Positions 40,776 through 49,329 of a stretch of DNA of 64,000 nucleotides are shown here, piece by piece (the stretch's first letter is position 1; each line of letters starts with the position of its first letter). The position numbers and the translations under genes are program-made. Source of the DNA: VRUE01 sp963695835 (GTDB lineage: Bacteria; Actinomycetota; Thermoleophilia; Solirubrobacterales; 70-9); contig CAVOHR010000004.1 in the NCBI GenBank assembly GCA_963695835.1, forward strand, positions 1 to 64,000, written 5' to 3'. The notes under the pieces were generated by a model, which made no database searches, was not told where the DNA came from, and worked only from the letters and a program-made list of their open reading frames with translations.

Positions 40776-42770
40776 ATGGCCGACCACCGCCTGCCCGAGC
40801 GCGACCGCCCCTGGGTGATGCGCACCTACGCCGGGCATTCCGACGCCCGCCGCTCGAACGAGCTCTACCGGCGCAACCTCGAAAAGGGCCAGACCGGCCT
40901 CTCGGTCGCCTTCGACCTGCCGACCCAGACCGGCTACGACCCGGACCACGTCCTCGCCCGCGGCGAGGTCGGCAAGGTCGGCGTCTCGATCGTCCACAAG
41001 GGCGACATGCACCAGCTCTTCGACGGCATCCCGCTCGACGAGATGAACACCTCGATGACGATCAACGCCACCGCCGCCTGGCTGCTCGGCCTCTACGTCG
41101 CCGTCGCCGAGGAGAACGGAGTCGCCCGCGAGGAGCTCAGGGGCACGACCCAGAACGACATCATCAAGGAGTACCTCTCGCGCGGCACCTACGCCTTCCC
41201 GCCCGAGCCCTCGATGCGGCTGATCGCCGACATGGTCGCCTTCACGGTCAGCGAGGTGCCGAGCTGGAACCCGACCAACATCTGCAGCTACCACCTCCAG
41301 GAGGCCGGGGCGACGCCGGTGCAGGAGATCGCCTACGCGCTCTCGACCGGGATCGCCGTGCTCGACGAGGTGAGGGCGCGCGGCCAGGTCGCCGCGAGCG
41401 AGTTCCCGAAGGTCTTCGGCCGCATCTCCTTCTTCGTCAACGCCGGCATCCGGCTGATCGAGGAGATCGCCAAGCTGCGGGCGATGGGCCGGCTCTGGAA
41501 CGAGATCGGCCGCGAGCGCTACGGGGTGACGGACGAGAAGATGCTGCGCTTCCGCTACGGCGTCCAGGTCAACAGCCTCGGCCTGACCGAGGCGCAGCCG
41601 GAGAACAACGTCCAGCGGATCGTGCTCGAGGCGCTGGCGGTGACGCTGAGCCGCGACGCCCGCGCCCGGGCGATCCAGCTGCCCGCCTGGAACGAGGCGA
41701 TGGGCCTGCCGCGCCCCTGGGACCAGCAGTGGGGCCTGCGCATCCAGCAGGTGCTGGCCAACGAGACCGACCTGCTCGAGTACCCCGACCTGTTCGAGGG
41801 CTCGACGGTGATGGACGGCCTGGTCGAGGAGCTGATCGAGGGCGCCCGGGCCGAGATGGCCGTGGTCACCGAGCACGGCGGCGCGGTCAGCGCCGTCCCC
41901 TACATGAAGGCGCGCCTGGTCGAGTCGCACCGCGAGCGGGTCGCCCGGATCGAGAGCGGCGAGCAGAAGGTGGTCGGCCAGAACTGCTTCACCGAGACCG
42001 AGGACTCGCCGCTCACCGCCGGCGCCGGCGGTGACATCCTCACCCCCGACCCCGAGGTCGAGCGCGAGCGGGTCGAGGCGCTGGAGCGCTGGAGGGCCGA
42101 GCGCGACGAGGGCGCCGTGCGGGCCGCGCTGGAGGAGCTCGGCCGCGCCGCCCGCAACGAGGAGGCCAACGTGATGCCGGCGACGATCGCCGCGGCGAAG
42201 GCCGGCGCGACGACCGGCGAGTGGGCGGCGGTGCTGCGCGAGGCCTTCGGCGCCTACCGCGCCCCGACCGGGGTCGAGGGCGCCGCCCCGCCCGGGCACC
42301 CCGACGAGCTGGCGGCGATCCGCGGCCGCGTCGACGAGGTCTCGGAGCGGCTCGGCCACCGGATCAGGATCCTGGTCGGCAAGCCGGGCCTCGACGGCCA
42401 TTCCAACGGCTCCGAGCAGATCGCCCTGCGCGCCCGCGACGCCGGCATGGAGGTGATCTACCAGGGGATCCGGCTGACCCCCGAGGAGATCGCCGAGTCC
42501 GCCCTGCAGGAGGACGTCGACGTGGTCGGCCTCTCGATCCTCTCCGGCTCCCACCTCGAGCTGGTCCCGGAGGTCGTGCGGCGGCTGCGCGAGCAGGGCG
42601 TCGAGGTCCCGGTCGTGGTCGGCGGGATCATCCCCGCCGCCGACGCGAAGCGCCTCCGCGAGGCCGGCGTCGACGGCGTCTACACGCCGAAGGACTTCGA
42701 CATCAACAAGATCATGGCCGAGATCGTCGCCCTGGTCGAGCAGCGCGCGGCGGCCGGGGCGGCGGCCTGA
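40776..42770 (+). CDS. ecm: ethylmalonyl-CoA mutase-type B12 enzyme
   Basis: A 664-residue single-chain acyl-CoA mutase. The catalytic barrel (GLSVAFDLPTQTGYD, MNTSMTINATA, NICSYHLQEAGA) is joined to a B12-binding domain with the DxHxxG motif at Asp540, His542 and Gly545 in KPGLDGHSNG. A one-chain MeaA-like arrangement with ccr nearby favours ethylmalonyl-CoA mutase, which turns ethylmalonyl-CoA into methylsuccinyl-CoA; methylmalonyl-CoA mutase activity cannot be excluded. ATG at 40776. It is divergent from the secreted protein gene. Confidence 0.85.
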   Translation: MADHRLPERDRPWVMRTYAGHSDARRSNELYRRNLEKGQTGLSVAFDLPTQTGYDPDHVLARGEVGKVGVSIVHKGDMHQLFDGIPLDEMNTSMTINATAAWLLGLYVAVAEENGVAREELRGTTQNDIIKEYLSRGTYAFPPEPSMRLIADMVAFTVSEVPSWNPTNICSYHLQEAGATPVQEIAYALSTGIAVLDEVRARGQVAASEFPKVFGRISFFVNAGIRLIEEIAKLRAMGRLWNEIGRERYGVTDEKMLRFRYGVQVNSLGLTEAQPENNVQRIVLEALAVTLSRDARARAIQLPAWNEAMGLPRPWDQQWGLRIQQVLANETDLLEYPDLFEGSTVMDGLVEELIEGARAEMAVVTEHGGAVSAVPYMKARLVESHRERVARIESGEQKVVGQNCFTETEDSPLTAGAGGDILTPDPEVERERVEALERWRAERDEGAVRAALEELGRAARNEEANVMPATIAAAKAGATTGEWAAVLREAFGAYRAPTGVEGAAPPGHPDELAAIRGRVDEVSERLGHRIRILVGKPGLDGHSNGSEQIALRARDAGMEVIYQGIRLTPEEIAESALQEDVDVVGLSILSGSHLELVPEVVRRLREQGVEVPVVVGGIIPAADAKRLREAGVDGVYTPKDFDINKIMAEIVALVEQRAAAGAAA

Positions 42771-42802
42771 TCTTCGGGGTTATGTACGGTTTTTTGCAGT
42801 TT

Positions 42803-42832
42803 TTGGCAACTTAAGTCCGACTTATTTACAAT
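42803..42832 (+). promoter_or_regulatory. sigma-70-like promoter of the fic gene
   Basis: TTGGCA (42803-42808) and TACAAT (42827-42832) are separated by 18 bases in an AT-rich patch. Transcription would start about 42839, only a few bases before the GTG at 42843, suggesting a leaderless mRNA. Confidence 0.65.
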
Positions 42833-42842
42833 CGGTGGCATC

Positions 42843-44345
42843 GTGGCGGCGCTTACCCCCACTTTCTTGCTGCCGGAGCAGCCTGAGGTCTTCCTCAGCA
42901 ACGCGCACACGTCGCGCGCGGTCGGCGCTGCGGTCAAAGCCGGGCGAGCCCGGAAGGTCGGCCCCCGCCTCTACACGAGGAACACCGAGGCCCCCCTCGA
43001 GCAGGTGGTGCGGCGCAACTGGCAGCGAATCGCCGCGCTCTATTTCCCCGACGCGGTGGTCGTCGACCGCAGCGCCCTCGAAGCCAAACCGGCCGAGGAC
43101 GGGTCGCTCTTCCTCGACGTCGGCGCTTCCGGGGTGCGGCGCGCGCCACTGCGGCTTCCGGGCATGACCATCCGCCCGCGCAGCGGACCCGGGCCGATCG
43201 CCGGCGACATGCCCTTCATGGAGGGGCTCCACTTCTCCGGCCCGGCACGGAAGTTCCTCGACAACATTCGTCCCTCCCGGGCGAGCCGGGCCGGCGTCGC
43301 GCGAACCCTTGCACGAGCCGAGATCGAGGATGAGCTGGTCCGGCTTGTCTCTGTGCGTGGAACCGAGGCGCTGAACGAGCTTCGCGACAAGGCCCGGGAG
43401 GTCGCCGGGCCTCTCGACGCAACCGCGGAGATGGAGGAGCTGGATGACCTGATCGGGGCGGTTCTGGGCACCCGCACAGCCAAGCTGAAAACCGCCGGAG
43501 CACGCGCCCACCGGAGGGGCCTCGGGTTCGACCCGCGCCGGCTGGAGCTGTTCGACGCTCTCCAGGCCCACCTGATGCAGACCCCCCTCCCGAGCCGCGC
43601 CGAACAGCCGGACTCGTTCCCGGCCCACTCCTTCGTCGAGTCCTACCTCTCGAACTGGATCGAGGGCACCGAATTCGAGTTGGAGGAGGCGGAAGCGATC
43701 GTTTTCGAGGGAGTGATGCCCGAGGGGCGCTTCGAAGACGCGCACGATGTCCTCGGCACCTTCGAGCTGGTCGACGATCCCGAGCTGCGAGCCCGAGTGC
43801 CCACCGGCCCCGAAGACCTGATCGCCCTGCTCCGCTCCCACCACGCGCTGATGCTGGCCCGACGCCCGGCGGCGAACCCTGGCTCGTTCAAGCTCAAACC
43901 GAACCGCGCGGGTGCCACGACCTTCGTCCATCCCGACCTGGTCGAGGGAACCCTGAGCGAGGGATACCGCTACCACGAGCCACTCCCCGCGGGCCTGGCA
44001 AAGGCGATCTTCCTGATGTTCCTGGTCGGCGAGGTGCACCCGTTCACCGACGGCAACGGCCGCGTCGCGCGCGTCCTGATGAACGCCGAGCTGAGCGCCG
44101 CCGGCGAGCAGCGGATCGTGATCCCGATCGTCTACCGCGACAACTACCTTCAGGCGCTCCGGGCGCTGTCGCGAAACGGCAACCCCCGGCCGTTGGTCCG
44201 CGTGCTCGACTTCGCGCAGGAATACGCGGCGGCGATCGATTGGAGCGACCTGAGGACGGCCAAGCGGATGCTCGAGGCGACCAACGCGTTCGTCACGCCT
44301 GAGCTCGCGGAGGAGCGGGGCCTGCGACTCGAGCTTCCGGTGTAG
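42843..44345 (+). CDS. Fic-family protein with N-terminal inhibitory motif
   Basis: A 500-residue Fic protein. The active-site motif HPFTDGNGR has His399, and the inhibitory motif SxxxEG is Ser270 to Glu274 in SNWIEG, the internal form of self-inhibited Fic enzymes. A long N-terminal part (about 1-210) starts with a winged-helix-like segment (HTSRAVGAAVKAGRARKV with LYTRN) like AbiEi-type antitoxins. Fic enzymes AMPylate or modify proteins; the target is unknown. AT-rich upstream DNA sets it apart from neighbours and it may be a mobile defence or stress gene. No partner gene lies next to it. Confidence 0.87.
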   Translation: MAALTPTFLLPEQPEVFLSNAHTSRAVGAAVKAGRARKVGPRLYTRNTEAPLEQVVRRNWQRIAALYFPDAVVVDRSALEAKPAEDGSLFLDVGASGVRRAPLRLPGMTIRPRSGPGPIAGDMPFMEGLHFSGPARKFLDNIRPSRASRAGVARTLARAEIEDELVRLVSVRGTEALNELRDKAREVAGPLDATAEMEELDDLIGAVLGTRTAKLKTAGARAHRRGLGFDPRRLELFDALQAHLMQTPLPSRAEQPDSFPAHSFVESYLSNWIEGTEFELEEAEAIVFEGVMPEGRFEDAHDVLGTFELVDDPELRARVPTGPEDLIALLRSHHALMLARRPAANPGSFKLKPNRAGATTFVHPDLVEGTLSEGYRYHEPLPAGLAKAIFLMFLVGEVHPFTDGNGRVARVLMNAELSAAGEQRIVIPIVYRDNYLQALRALSRNGNPRPLVRVLDFAQEYAAAIDWSDLRTAKRMLEATNAFVTPELAEERGLRLELPV

Positions 44346-44360
44346 ATTGTCGCTTGCGGG

Positions 44361-45596
44361 GTGTGTGGATTGCCTACTCCCGAAGAGCCGCCGCGCGAGT
44401 GCGATCTCGCCGTCGTCGGCGGCGGCATCCTCGGGATGGCGGTGGCGCGCGAGCTGCTGGCGCGAAACCCGGGCGCGCGGCTCTGCGTGCTCGAGGCGGC
44501 GGAGGGGATCGGCCGCCACCAGACCGGGCATTCGAGCGGCGTCGTCCACGCCGGCGTCTACTACGAGCCGGGCTCGCTGAAGGCGCGGCTCTGCGTCGAG
44601 GGCTCGCGCGCCCTCTACGGCTACTGCGACGAGCGCGGCATCCCCTACCGGAAGTCCGGCAAGCTGATCGTCGCCGTCGACGAGGGCGAGCTGGGCCGGC
44701 TCGACGAGCTGGAGCGGCGCGGCCGCGCCAACCGGGTGCCGGAGCTGCGGCGCCTCCGCGGCGAGGAGATCGCCGCGATCGAGCCCGGCGCCCGCGGCGT
44801 CGCCGCCCTGCACTCGCCGCAGACCGGGGTCGTCGACTTCGTCGCCGTCGCCGAGGCCTACGCCGCCGACGTGCGGCGGGCCGGCGGCACGGTCCACCTC
44901 GGCGTGCCGGTCGCCGGCGCCGGGCAGGCGTCCGGCCGGATCGCGCTGCGCCACCCGGGCGGGACAACCGTGGCCGCGGCGGCGGTCTTCTGCGCCGGCC
45001 TCTGGGCCGACCGTCTCGCCGTCGCCTGCGGCGCGCCGCAGGACCCCCGCATCGTCCCCTTCCGCGGCGGCTACCTACGGCTGCCCGCTTCCGCCGCGGC
45101 GGCGGTCCGCGCCAGCGTCTACCCGGTCCCCGACCCCGACCTCCCCTTCCTCGGCGCCCATCTGACCAGGACGATCGACGACCGGGTGCTGATCGGCCCC
45201 AGCGCCCTTCTGGCGCCGGCGCGCGACGCCTACGAGCTGCGCACCGTGCGCCTGCGCGACCTCGGCCAGACGCTCGCCTGGCCCGGCACCTGGCGGATGA
45301 TGGCGCGCCACCGGCGGGCCGGGCTGATCGAGATGAGCCACGCCGCCAGCCGCCGCGCCTTCCTCGCCGCGGCGGCGCGCCTGGTCCCCGAGCTGCGCGG
45401 CGTCAGGGCCGAGGTCGCCCCGGCCGGGATCCGTGCCCAGGCGCTCGGCCGCGACGGAACCCTCGTCGACGACTTCGTCGTCCACCGCACCGAGCGGGCG
45501 ATCCACGTCCGCAACGCCCCCTCCCCGGCCGCCACCTCCGCGCTGCCGCTGGCGCGGCTGATCGCCGACGAGCTGGCTGCGACAATGCAGCGATGA
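44361..45596 (+). CDS. lhgO: L-2-hydroxyglutarate oxidase-like FAD enzyme
   Basis: A 411-residue flavoprotein of the DAO family. The FAD motif VVGGGILGMAVARELL (about 17-32), HQTGHSSGVVHAGVYYEPGSLKA, and the C-terminal PAGIRAQALGRDGTLVDDF match LhgO-type L-2-hydroxyglutarate oxidases. It would oxidise L-2-hydroxyglutarate to 2-oxoglutarate and pass electrons to quinone or oxygen. The GTG start is 15 bases after the fic stop. The following gene overlaps its stop by 4 bases. Confidence 0.88.
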   Translation: MCGLPTPEEPPRECDLAVVGGGILGMAVARELLARNPGARLCVLEAAEGIGRHQTGHSSGVVHAGVYYEPGSLKARLCVEGSRALYGYCDERGIPYRKSGKLIVAVDEGELGRLDELERRGRANRVPELRRLRGEEIAAIEPGARGVAALHSPQTGVVDFVAVAEAYAADVRRAGGTVHLGVPVAGAGQASGRIALRHPGGTTVAAAAVFCAGLWADRLAVACGAPQDPRIVPFRGGYLRLPASAAAAVRASVYPVPDPDLPFLGAHLTRTIDDRVLIGPSALLAPARDAYELRTVRLRDLGQTLAWPGTWRMMARHRRAGLIEMSHAASRRAFLAAAARLVPELRGVRAEVAPAGIRAQALGRDGTLVDDFVVHRTERAIHVRNAPSPAATSALPLARLIADELAATMQR

Positions 45597-46159
45597 GCGA
45601 TATGAACGGGGACCGCTCGGCCTGGCTGCGCTGCTACCGCTGCTGGTCGCAGAACCTCGAGATCCAGATCCACTACGACGCGATCCGCCGCATCGACCCC
45701 GGGACCGGGATCCCCGCCGAGGGCATCGACGAGGTGCAGGAAGCGCTCGTCCAGTGCCTCGACTGCATGCACGACCAGCCGCACCTGACCTTCCAGGACG
45801 ACCGCGTGGTGCCGATCGAGGACCGCTGGGAGCGGATGGTCGCCGGCACCCCCTGGGTCGCCTCCTGCACGGTCACCGTCGACCAGGACCGGGTCGAGAG
45901 CTGCGCCGGGCCGGAAGCGGCCGAGCTGCTCGCCTACGGCGCCTTCGGCGAGGCCGGCGTGCGCGAGTTCTTCGCCCACGTCCGCTTCCACAAGCACGAC
46001 GAGGAGCGGATCGCCATCCACATGCTGGTCGAGCTCTACGCCCGCTCGGCCGAGGAGGCGACCGAGGTGCTCGAGGCGGCCGCCCACGGCCCGCTCGAGA
46101 TCACCTCGCTGGCCGAGGAGTCGCGACCGCCGGCGCACGCCTCCGACGAAGCGCACTGA
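45593..46159 (+). CDS. zinc-ribbon-like protein of unknown function
   Basis: A 188-residue protein. An early CYRCW and a later CLDC form a CxxC pair plus CxxC pair, a likely zinc-binding site (about 14-17 and 60-63). The rest (HKHDEERIAIHMLVELYARSAEEATEVLEAA) is helical and acidic. It overlaps the lhgO stop by ATGA and so is translationally coupled, but no known link exists between the two functions. Family not recognised. Confidence 0.7.
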   Translation: MSDMNGDRSAWLRCYRCWSQNLEIQIHYDAIRRIDPGTGIPAEGIDEVQEALVQCLDCMHDQPHLTFQDDRVVPIEDRWERMVAGTPWVASCTVTVDQDRVESCAGPEAAELLAYGAFGEAGVREFFAHVRFHKHDEERIAIHMLVELYARSAEEATEVLEAAAHGPLEITSLAEESRPPAHASDEAH

Positions 46160-46467
46160 GCCAGGTCTGGAACGCGTGAGGTCCGGCTTGAACCGATAGT
46201 CAATTCAACTCGAATATCTGTCCACCGGATGCCGGCGATCGGCCCGTGCAACGCCTGTTGCCGACTTGTCCAGAATGAGCTTGTTGCCGATCTGCAAAGG
46301 GCTATGGAGTTTTCGCCTCGTCGTCTCTATTTTCTAATGGTGTCGCTGTCGCGGGTGGCGCCAGGCGTACCCACCGGAGCCGTAGCCATGTACAGCCGAC
46401 CCCAAAGACTCGACCCGCTGCCCAACCGCCTGCCCGTCGGACCGAGCCGACACTAGACGAGTCTGCC
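46160..46467. other. 308-base gap before the polysaccharide locus
   Basis: There is no convincing gene. The part around 46290-46340 (TTTTCGCC, TATTTTCTAATGG) is the least GC-rich and probably holds the promoter of the sugar-transferase gene; -10 and -35 boxes cannot be fixed. I see no riboswitch or strong hairpin. Confidence 0.5.
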
Positions 46468-47946
46468 ATGGAGAGTTCGACCGCAACGCGTTCACCCCAC
46501 GACCCCAGCCGGGCGCCCGAGCCCGAGGGGCACGGGCAGGCCGCCGGAAGCCCCACGGACAAGGCGAGGCGCCGGGGGACGGTGCTGGCGAAGATGCTCG
46601 TCGTCGCCGACGCGGTGGCGGCTGTGTGCGCGGCGGCGACCGCCGTCGCAGTCCTGGGCCTGGCATCGCTGGAGGGCTCCGCCTACATCGCCTCCGCCGT
46701 ACTGCTCTGGCCGCTGGCCGCCTTCAGCATCGGCCTGTACCGCAGCGACCAGCTCGCCACCTGGGCCTCGGCGGTGACCGAGGTCCCGCGCGCCTTCGTC
46801 GCCGTCCTGCTGATCACCTGGCCGCTGTTCGGCGTCGCCTCCGTCTTGCAGCTGGATCAGGTGGTCGCCCTCACCTTCCTCACGGTCGGGGGCATCGCCG
46901 CCTTCACCGCGATCACCCGCACGATCGTGCGCGCCGGCCTGCACCGGACGGCCGACCTGATCCAGCGCACTCTGATCCTCGGCTCCGGCGTGGTCGCCGG
47001 GCAGGTGGTCGAAAAGCTCGAGCAGAACGCCCAGTTCGGCCTCGTCCCGGTCGGCATCGTCGACGACGACGTACACCACGTCGGCAGCCCCGACCTGCCC
47101 TGGCTGGGTCGCTTCCGCGACCTCGCCGGGGTGATCGAGGCACAGCAGATCGACCGCGTGATCATCGCCTTCTCACGGGCCAGCCACGAGCAGCTGCTGG
47201 AGTCGATCCGCGCCTGCCGCGACGCCGGCGTCTCGGTCGACGTCGTCCCCAGGCTGTTCGAGTTCCTCGACGGCGTCAGGGCGCTCGAACAGGTCGGCGG
47301 GCTGCCGCTGCTCTCGATCGGGGCGCCGATGCTCACCTCCGCCTCGATGGCGGCGAAGCGAGTGCTCGACATCGGCGGGTCGCTCGCCCTGCTCGTCCTC
47401 TTCTCGCCGCTGATGATCGCGATCGCGATCGCGATCAAGCTCGAGTCGCGCGGTCCCGTCTTCTTCCGCCAGCCGCGGGCCGGCCGCCACAGCACCAGCT
47501 TCCAGATGATCAAGTTCCGCTCGATGTACCTCGATGCGGAGCAGCGCAAGGCTGAGATGGAGAAGCTCAACGAGGCCGGCGACGGGGTGATGTTCAAGAT
47601 CCGCGAGGACCCCCGCATCACCCGCGTCGGCCGGGTCATCAGGCGCTTCTCGATCGACGAGCTGCCGCAGCTGTTCAACGTCCTCAGGGGCGAGATGAGC
47701 CTGGTCGGGCCGCGGCCGTTGATCTTCCCCGAGACGGCGGCGCTGGACGAGAACTGGCACCTGCGCCGGCTCGAGCTGCGGCCGGGGCTGACCGGGCCCT
47801 GGCAGGTCTACGGTCGCTCCCAGAGCCCCTTCCAGGAGATGGTCCGCTTTGACTACCAGTACGTCGCCGGCTGGTCGCTGGCGCGCGACCTCGAGATCCT
47901 CCTCGCCACCATCCCGGCGGTCCTGTCGGGACGCGGGGCCTACTGA
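46468..47946 (+). CDS. polyprenyl-phosphate sugar-1-phosphate transferase (initiating)
   Basis: A 492-residue initiator of the WbaP/CpsE type. Several N-terminal membrane helices (about 33-135) precede a Rossmann-like region (LILGSGVVAGQVVEKLE) and the transferase domain: KRVLDIGGSLALLVLFSPLM, KFRSMYLDAEQRKAE, RVIRRFSIDELPQLFNVL and SLVGPRPLI. It moves a sugar-1-phosphate onto undecaprenyl phosphate to begin repeat-unit assembly. As the first gene of the block it defines the locus as lipid-linked polysaccharide synthesis. Confidence 0.92.
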   Translation: MESSTATRSPHDPSRAPEPEGHGQAAGSPTDKARRRGTVLAKMLVVADAVAAVCAAATAVAVLGLASLEGSAYIASAVLLWPLAAFSIGLYRSDQLATWASAVTEVPRAFVAVLLITWPLFGVASVLQLDQVVALTFLTVGGIAAFTAITRTIVRAGLHRTADLIQRTLILGSGVVAGQVVEKLEQNAQFGLVPVGIVDDDVHHVGSPDLPWLGRFRDLAGVIEAQQIDRVIIAFSRASHEQLLESIRACRDAGVSVDVVPRLFEFLDGVRALEQVGGLPLLSIGAPMLTSASMAAKRVLDIGGSLALLVLFSPLMIAIAIAIKLESRGPVFFRQPRAGRHSTSFQMIKFRSMYLDAEQRKAEMEKLNEAGDGVMFKIREDPRITRVGRVIRRFSIDELPQLFNVLRGEMSLVGPRPLIFPETAALDENWHLRRLELRPGLTGPWQVYGRSQSPFQEMVRFDYQYVAGWSLARDLEILLATIPAVLSGRGAY

Positions 47947-47986
47947 TTCGGCCCCTGCCGCCTTCCGGACATCTGTCCGCTGCACA

Positions 47987-48007
47987 GCCGATCGCTCCGC
48001 GATCGGC
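47987..48007. other. hairpin between the transferase and lyase genes
   Basis: GCCGATCGC-TCC-GCGATCGGC is a perfect 9-base stem, 41 bases past the transferase stop. It could dampen read-through to the lyase gene; no T-run follows. Confidence 0.45.
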
Positions 48008-48030
48008 CCTGACCGGACGAGGGGGTTCCC

Positions 48031-49188
48031 ATGCGGACCCCTTCGAACAGCGCGTTCCCGCAGGTCCGCCGAACGTCACGCGGTCGCGCCGTCTGGCCGC
48101 TGCTCGCGATCGCCCTGCTGGCTTCGCTGGCCTCCGGACCGGCGTCCGCGCAGGCGTTCTCCGGGCCCCGAGCCACCGCCCTCCGCAGCGCCTGGACCCC
48201 TGCCGCCGTCCGCTACATGGCCTCGCCGCTCGGGCGACCCGGCGGGCGGGTGCTGCGGGCGCGGCGCGTACTGCGGGGAGGGGTGAACGCAATCCGCCGC
48301 AGGCGACACCATCCGACCGTGGAACAGCCCGCACCCGAACCTGATCCGGCGCCGACCCCGGCGCCCGTTCCGAGCCCCGGCCCGGCCCCCGAACCGTCGC
48401 CGGCCCCGGCGGCCGAACCCTCGCCCACGCCCGAGCCCGCCGCTGAACCGGAACCCGCGCCGGCGCCCGAACCGGAACCGGCGCCCGAACCCGTTCCGGC
48501 GCCGCTACTCGAAGCCGGGTTCGAGGACGGCCTGGTCGGGTGGAACACCGCCGGCGTGGGCGAAGCGGTCCCGACGGTCGTCGGCGACATCGTCCGCTCC
48601 GGCACGCATTCCGCGAAGGTCGTCCTCACCGGCTCGCAGGGCCGCTCCGAGCTGATCCTCGGCGGCAACGGGACCGGCAGCACCGCCGGGATCCGGAGGT
48701 TCTCCGAGGGCGACGAATACTTCTACGGGTTCTCCTTCTACATCCAGTCGATGGTCTACGGCCACCCCGGGGCCCATAACCTGATCATGCAGCTCAAGGG
48801 CGACGACGAAGGGTCACCGGCGTTCGGCCTGCAGCTCTGGGACTACGAAGGCGACAACGGCGAATACGCGGCCGAACCGAAAGGCTTGTGGAGCCACGGC
48901 ACGGGCATGGGGGGCGACCGCTTCCTGGCCCCGGCCGCGGAGCACCGGTGGCATGACGTGGTGATCCACTTCAAGGTCTCACGGGTCGCCGCCGGCTTCT
49001 ACCAGGTGTACCTCGACGGCAAGCTGGTCGACGCGCGAGAACACACCAGCATGCTCGTCCCCGAAGCCGCCTACGGCTACATCAAGGACGGCATCTACCG
49101 CAACGGCGCCAAGATCCCCGGCGCCTCCGAGATCCGCCTCGACGGCGCCAAGCTCGGCGCCACGTTCGCCTCGGTAGCGGCCGCCTGA
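48031..49188 (+). CDS. secreted polysaccharide-lyase-like protein, Pro-Glu-rich linker
   Basis: A 385-residue protein. A signal peptide (about 20-41) is followed by a basic stretch, a Pro/Ala/Glu linker (about 97-160, PEPDPAPTPAP-type repeats), and a C-terminal domain of about 220 residues: FEDGLVGWNTAGVGEA, GRSELILGG, YFYGFSFYIQSMVYG, LQLWDYEGDNGEYA, YIKDGIYRNG. This fits the jelly-roll polysaccharide lyase family (PF14099-like). It would cleave or bind a uronic-acid polymer outside the cell, plausibly the product of this locus. A strong GAGGGGG ribosome-binding site precedes the ATG. Nearly the same domain follows in the next gene. Confidence 0.85.
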   Translation: MRTPSNSAFPQVRRTSRGRAVWPLLAIALLASLASGPASAQAFSGPRATALRSAWTPAAVRYMASPLGRPGGRVLRARRVLRGGVNAIRRRRHHPTVEQPAPEPDPAPTPAPVPSPGPAPEPSPAPAAEPSPTPEPAAEPEPAPAPEPEPAPEPVPAPLLEAGFEDGLVGWNTAGVGEAVPTVVGDIVRSGTHSAKVVLTGSQGRSELILGGNGTGSTAGIRRFSEGDEYFYGFSFYIQSMVYGHPGAHNLIMQLKGDDEGSPAFGLQLWDYEGDNGEYAAEPKGLWSHGTGMGGDRFLAPAAEHRWHDVVIHFKVSRVAAGFYQVYLDGKLVDAREHTSMLVPEAAYGYIKDGIYRNGAKIPGASEIRLDGAKLGATFASVAAA

Positions 49189-49329
49189 GCAGGCCCGCCG
49201 CCCGGGCGCCGGAACGCCGGGGCCGGGGGCGGTGAATGCATCCGATCACGCGGCGCGACCTGCATCAGACATACGTCCAGCGCGCACTTGACAGCTGGCG
49301 CTTGAGCTCGCGCGGCCGAGCAAAGCCGT

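Noticed and set aside
46160..46467. Cyclic-di-GMP or other riboswitch before the polysaccharide locus
   Set aside because: No conserved aptamer core or paired stems of a known class could be recognised in this gap.
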